8,036 nucleotides of DNA. Origin: Phascolarctobacterium sp. Lineage in GTDB: Bacteria; Bacillota; Negativicutes; Acidaminococcales; Acidaminococcaceae. The notes under the pieces are model-generated. The model was not told the origin of the DNA, searched no databases, and saw nothing but the letters and a program-made list of their open reading frames with translations. Within the stretch, counting starts at the first letter, position 1, and each line of letters opens with the position of its first letter. Position numbers and translations under genes: made by a program. This document shows positions 6,082 to 8,036 of this stretch, piece after piece. Location: NCBI GenBank assembly GCA_019417125.1, contig DXVZ01000107.1, positions 3,816 through 11,851 on the forward strand. Direction: 5' to 3'.

Positions 6082-6100
6082 CTGTGAGTTTTTGTTACAG
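6082..6100. promoter_or_regulatory. Imperfect inverted repeat at the start of the C26 leader
   Basis: CTGTGA (6082-6087) and TTACAG (6095-6100) form an inverted repeat around 7 nt, with one G-T wobble if read as RNA. It sits just after the predicted transcription start. It could be a repressor operator (TGTGA-N7-TTACA resembles CRP/FNR- or Rex-type dyads but with different spacing) or a small 5' hairpin. The evidence is position and symmetry only. Confidence 0.3.
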
Positions 6101-6127
6101 TAAAACGTTAAATTTCTGGAGGTATAT

Positions 6128-6862
6128 ATGTCTAAATTACGCATTGCCATCACTGCCGATACTTACCCGTATGCCAGTGATGTAACCAACCTGGTGCGCG
6201 CACCGTTTACAGCACGCGGACTGGTGGATATTATTAACGAACTCGGTGCGGTGCCGGTTGTGCTGCCGGACGTACCAGGCGCCAAAGGTGAAGATTATGT
6301 TGAGATGTTCGACGCTTTAATTCTGCCCGGCGGCCCGGATGCCGACCCTACTTTTTTCGGCGAAGAACCGTGGAAAGCCCTTGGGGCTACCAACTACAAG
6401 CGCGACGTGTTTGAAGCGGAAATTTTTAAAGCCTTTTACAGGGCTGGCAAGCCTATTTTCGGCATTTGCCGCGGCTGCCAGTTTATTAACATTATGTTGG
6501 GCGGCAGCGTTTACCAGGATTTAGCGACGCAAAACCCGGACGCTTATATCCGCCATTCGCAGGGGGCGGACGGCAGCTACCCCACGCACCACGTTGCCGT
6601 AAAAGAAGGCAGCTGCCTGTACGAAGCACTGGGCGCAGCGGCGTATGTAAATTCGCGCCACCACCAGGGCATTAAAAAAGTGGGCGAAGGGCTGATTGTT
6701 ACCGCGCAGGCTCCGGACGGCGTTATTGAAGCTGTTGAAAGCGCAGAAGGCAGCCAGATTGTCGCCGTACAGTGGCACCCGGAAAACATGTGGCAGGAGC
6801 ACCCGGAGATGCGTAAGCTTTTTGCTGATTTTATCGCCAGGGCTGCCGCTGCCAAAAAATAA
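6128..6862 (+). CDS. Gamma-glutamyl-gamma-aminobutyrate hydrolase family protein (peptidase C26)
   Basis: This 244-residue cytoplasmic protein is a class I glutamine amidotransferase-like hydrolase of the peptidase C26 family. Family members cleave gamma-glutamyl bonds, as PuuD does with gamma-glutamyl-GABA. The catalytic set is complete: nucleophile Cys114 in FGICRGCQFINIMLGG, and His217 and Glu219 in QWHPE. Other family landmarks are the LPGGPDADP oxyanion segment (from about residue 67) and the NSRHHQGIK substrate loop. The length is normal. The start ATG has GGAGG at 6118-6122, 5 nt upstream, and the gene has its own promoter (6045-6073). A permease gene follows after 42 nt with no terminator between, suggesting uptake followed by hydrolysis. 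The other putrescine (Puu) genes are not in the window, so GABA is not proven to be the product and I leave the symbol blank. Confidence 0.9.
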   Translation: MSKLRIAITADTYPYASDVTNLVRAPFTARGLVDIINELGAVPVVLPDVPGAKGEDYVEMFDALILPGGPDADPTFFGEEPWKALGATNYKRDVFEAEIFKAFYRAGKPIFGICRGCQFINIMLGGSVYQDLATQNPDAYIRHSQGADGSYPTHHVAVKEGSCLYEALGAAAYVNSRHHQGIKKVGEGLIVTAQAPDGVIEAVESAEGSQIVAVQWHPENMWQEHPEMRKLFADFIARAAAAKK

Positions 6863-6904
6863 AAATAAAATGCGGCCATAATTTCAAATAAGGGAGATTT
6901 TACT

Positions 6905-7339
6905 ATGACTAAGGGAAAGATGGGCTTTTGGACCATTATCCTTTTTGGCATTAATAATATTATCGGCTCGGGTATTTTTCTTTTGCCAAACAACGCTATG
7001 AGCGTTATCGGCCCTGCCAGCCTGGGCGTGCTTGTTTTTGACATGCTGCTGGTACTGGCGATGACTTTTTGCTTTGCTGAAGCGAGCGGCCTGTTTAAAG
7101 ATAACGGCGGCCCGTATATTTACGCCAAAGAGGCTTTCGGCAATTTTATTGGCTACGAAGTTGGCTTTTTAACATGGATTACGCGCATTATCGCGTTTTC
7201 TACCATGGGCGTTGGTTTTGCCACGGCGCTGGGCGGTGTTATGCCGTTCCTTTTTATTACTTTGTATACAAAAACAAAAAAGAAAAAGCCTGAACAGGCA
7301 AATAAAAAGAGAAGGTTCAATGAGAACCTTCTCTTTTAG
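6905..7339 (+). pseudogene. APC-family amino acid permease, N-terminal remnant with internal deletion
   Basis: Residues 1-114 match the start of an APC amino acid permease: TM1 with the unwound-helix signature GINNIIGSGIFLLP (residues 15-28), TM2 (~38-60), the NGGPYIYAKEAFG loop (67-79) and TM3 (~82-110). Full permeases have about 430-480 residues and 10-12 helices, but this frame stops after 144. The last ~30 residues are Lys/Arg-rich and run straight through a terminator hairpin (7305-7337). In the +1-shifted frame, 7246-7293 encodes VPFYYFVYKNKKEKA followed by TGA, which looks like a transporter C-terminus and ends 11 nt before the terminator. The best reading is an out-of-frame deletion of roughly 1 kb, with a junction near 7240-7250. 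The 5' end is intact, with AGGGAG at 6891-6896. It probably makes no working transporter. An assembly error is the alternative. Confidence 0.75.
7305..7337. terminator. Bidirectional Rho-independent terminator between convergent genes
   Basis: A perfect 14-bp stem (AAAAGAGAAGGTTC at 7305-7318 with GAACCTTCTCTTTT at 7324-7337) has a 5-nt loop. The plus strand ends in TTTT. The minus-strand reading ends in TTTTTATTT, a better U-tract. It therefore serves both the permease remnant and the minus-strand secreted protein gene. The permease remnant's reading frame passes through it, which is abnormal. Confidence 0.88.
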
Positions 7340-7360
7340 CTTTATAAAGCCGTTTTAGTT

Positions 7361-7993
7361 TTAGGGTTTCAGTTTTTCAAGGTCAGCGCGCACTTCATAC
7401 ATCTGTTCATAGCTGATGCCAAGCTGAGAAGCTACTGCGTCCCAGTTCATTGCGGGCGGATTGTGCATTGCTACAATCTGCTCCGGAGTGCTGCTGCAAT
7501 ATTTTGCCATCAGTGCAGCGTGTGCAACGTCTTTCATGCCGTAGTTCTGCTGCAGCAGCGGCAGGCTCGTGCCTTCGTCAATATTCAGTACGGTTTTTAA
7601 ATAAGCCGCATCGTTCTTTTGATGCGCTGCTTTAATGTCGTTAGGGGTAAGCCCCAGTTTATATTCAATACGCGGCCAGCTGTTGTCGGCTTTCATGTCC
7701 AAAATGGTGCCCATATCTTTGCCGCTGGCGTATGCCAGAAAAGCTGCTTTGCGCAGTTCTTTAAAGCCCCAGCCTGCGTTGTAAAATGATTCAACCGTTT
7801 CTTCAGCGATGTTATAACGGGCGCTGATAGCGTTGACCTCGCGGTCTATGCGTACCTGCTGCGGCACAAGTCTTTCACGTGCTGCTGGGCGCGGCGGCAT
7901 AGGTTTGGCTTCGGCAATGCTGCCAAGGTCAGAAACGAACGGAGCTGCAAATAATCCTGCGGTAATAGCTAAGACTGCTAAGGTTTTTTTCAT
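7361..7993 (-). CDS. Secreted protein of unknown function with two ~70-residue repeats
   Basis: I do not recognise this 210-residue protein. It begins with a clear Sec signal peptide: KK, a hydrophobic core (about 5-20) and a likely signal peptidase I site A27-E28-A29 before Lys30. There is no lipobox Cys and no later membrane segment, so it should be exported to the periplasm or outside. After a Pro/Arg-rich stretch (30-48), residues ~61-126 and ~137-205 form two diverged copies of one unit. Paired positions are N61-I/N137-I, E64/E140, T66/T142, G76/G152, K78/K154, A83-A84/A159-A160, A87/A163, I97/I173, M100/M176, W106/W184 and L113-G114/L191-G192. The copies look mainly alpha-helical. The ribosome binding site AGAAGGGTGG (complement of 8001-8010) lies 7 nt before the ATG. 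It converges on the permease remnant. The only cysteine is Cys166. Confidence 0.85.
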   Translation of the reverse strand: MKKTLAVLAITAGLFAAPFVSDLGSIAEAKPMPPRPAARERLVPQQVRIDREVNAISARYNIAEETVESFYNAGWGFKELRKAAFLAYASGKDMGTILDMKADNSWPRIEYKLGLTPNDIKAAHQKNDAAYLKTVLNIDEGTSLPLLQQNYGMKDVAHAALMAKYCSSTPEQIVAMHNPPAMNWDAVASQLGISYEQMYEVRADLEKLKP

Positions 7994-8036
7994 AATTGAA
8001 CCACCCTTCTTGATTAGATATAGTTTATATTTATAC

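Noticed and set aside
7339..7350. 12-bp palindrome GCTTTATAAAGC between the convergent genes
   Set aside because: It is a short AT-rich palindrome next to a terminator, with no loop or partner. Nothing supports a separate function.

Overview
The window reads as an ordinary bacterial chromosome segment from a Firmicutes-type organism, with a regulatory region and a broken transporter gene of more interest. The pointers are a GerMN-domain lipoprotein next to an Amidase_3 cell-wall hydrolase, the gene order tsaE-tsaB-rimI-tsaD, strong GGAGG-type ribosome binding sites, and a soluble EutW/PdtaS-type kinase paired with an ANTAR regulator. The fairly GC-rich coding sequence with short AT-rich gaps would fit a Negativicutes lineage such as Acidaminococcaceae. 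That placement is an inference from gene content, not a measurement.

Layout. (1) Positions 1-1176, plus strand: the 3' part of an N-acetylmuramoyl-L-alanine amidase gene and a GerMN lipoprotein gene, closed by a strong intrinsic terminator (1182-1212). (2) Positions 1248-3846, plus strand: tsaE, tsaB, rimI and tsaD, each overlapping the next by 20, 28 and 8 nt. Three of these gene products act in t6A37 tRNA modification, and RimI is the usual companion acetyltransferase. (3) Positions 3847-4018: a 172-nt gap with one perfect DnaA box (TTATCCACA on the minus strand) and four similar 9-mers in the same orientation, a perfect 13-bp dyad, a perfect 11-bp direct repeat and a consensus -10 box. (4) Positions 4019-5976, plus strand: a cytosolic HisKA_2-type histidine kinase and an ANTAR response regulator, separated by 2 nt and ended by a terminator (5987-6022). 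(5) Positions 6128-7339, plus strand: a peptidase C26 / gamma-glutamyl-GABA hydrolase family gene with its own promoter, then an APC permease gene that has lost its middle. (6) Positions 7361-7993, minus strand: an unrecognised secreted protein made of two copies of a ~70-residue unit. A hairpin with U-tracts on both strands (7305-7337) separates it from the permease.

How the genes work together. Regions 1 and 2 are housekeeping (envelope and tRNA). The kinase/ANTAR pair probably controls transcription antitermination at RNA leaders elsewhere in the genome, since no dual-hairpin ANTAR target is evident here. The C26 hydrolase and the permease would have formed an uptake-plus-cleavage pair for a gamma-glutamyl or related amino compound, but the permease appears inactivated. 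The most notable signals are the DnaA-box cluster just downstream of tsaD, which may match a DnaA-binding locus at the same gene in Bacillus subtilis (recalled from memory), and the permease deletion, whose probable native C-terminus survives in another frame.
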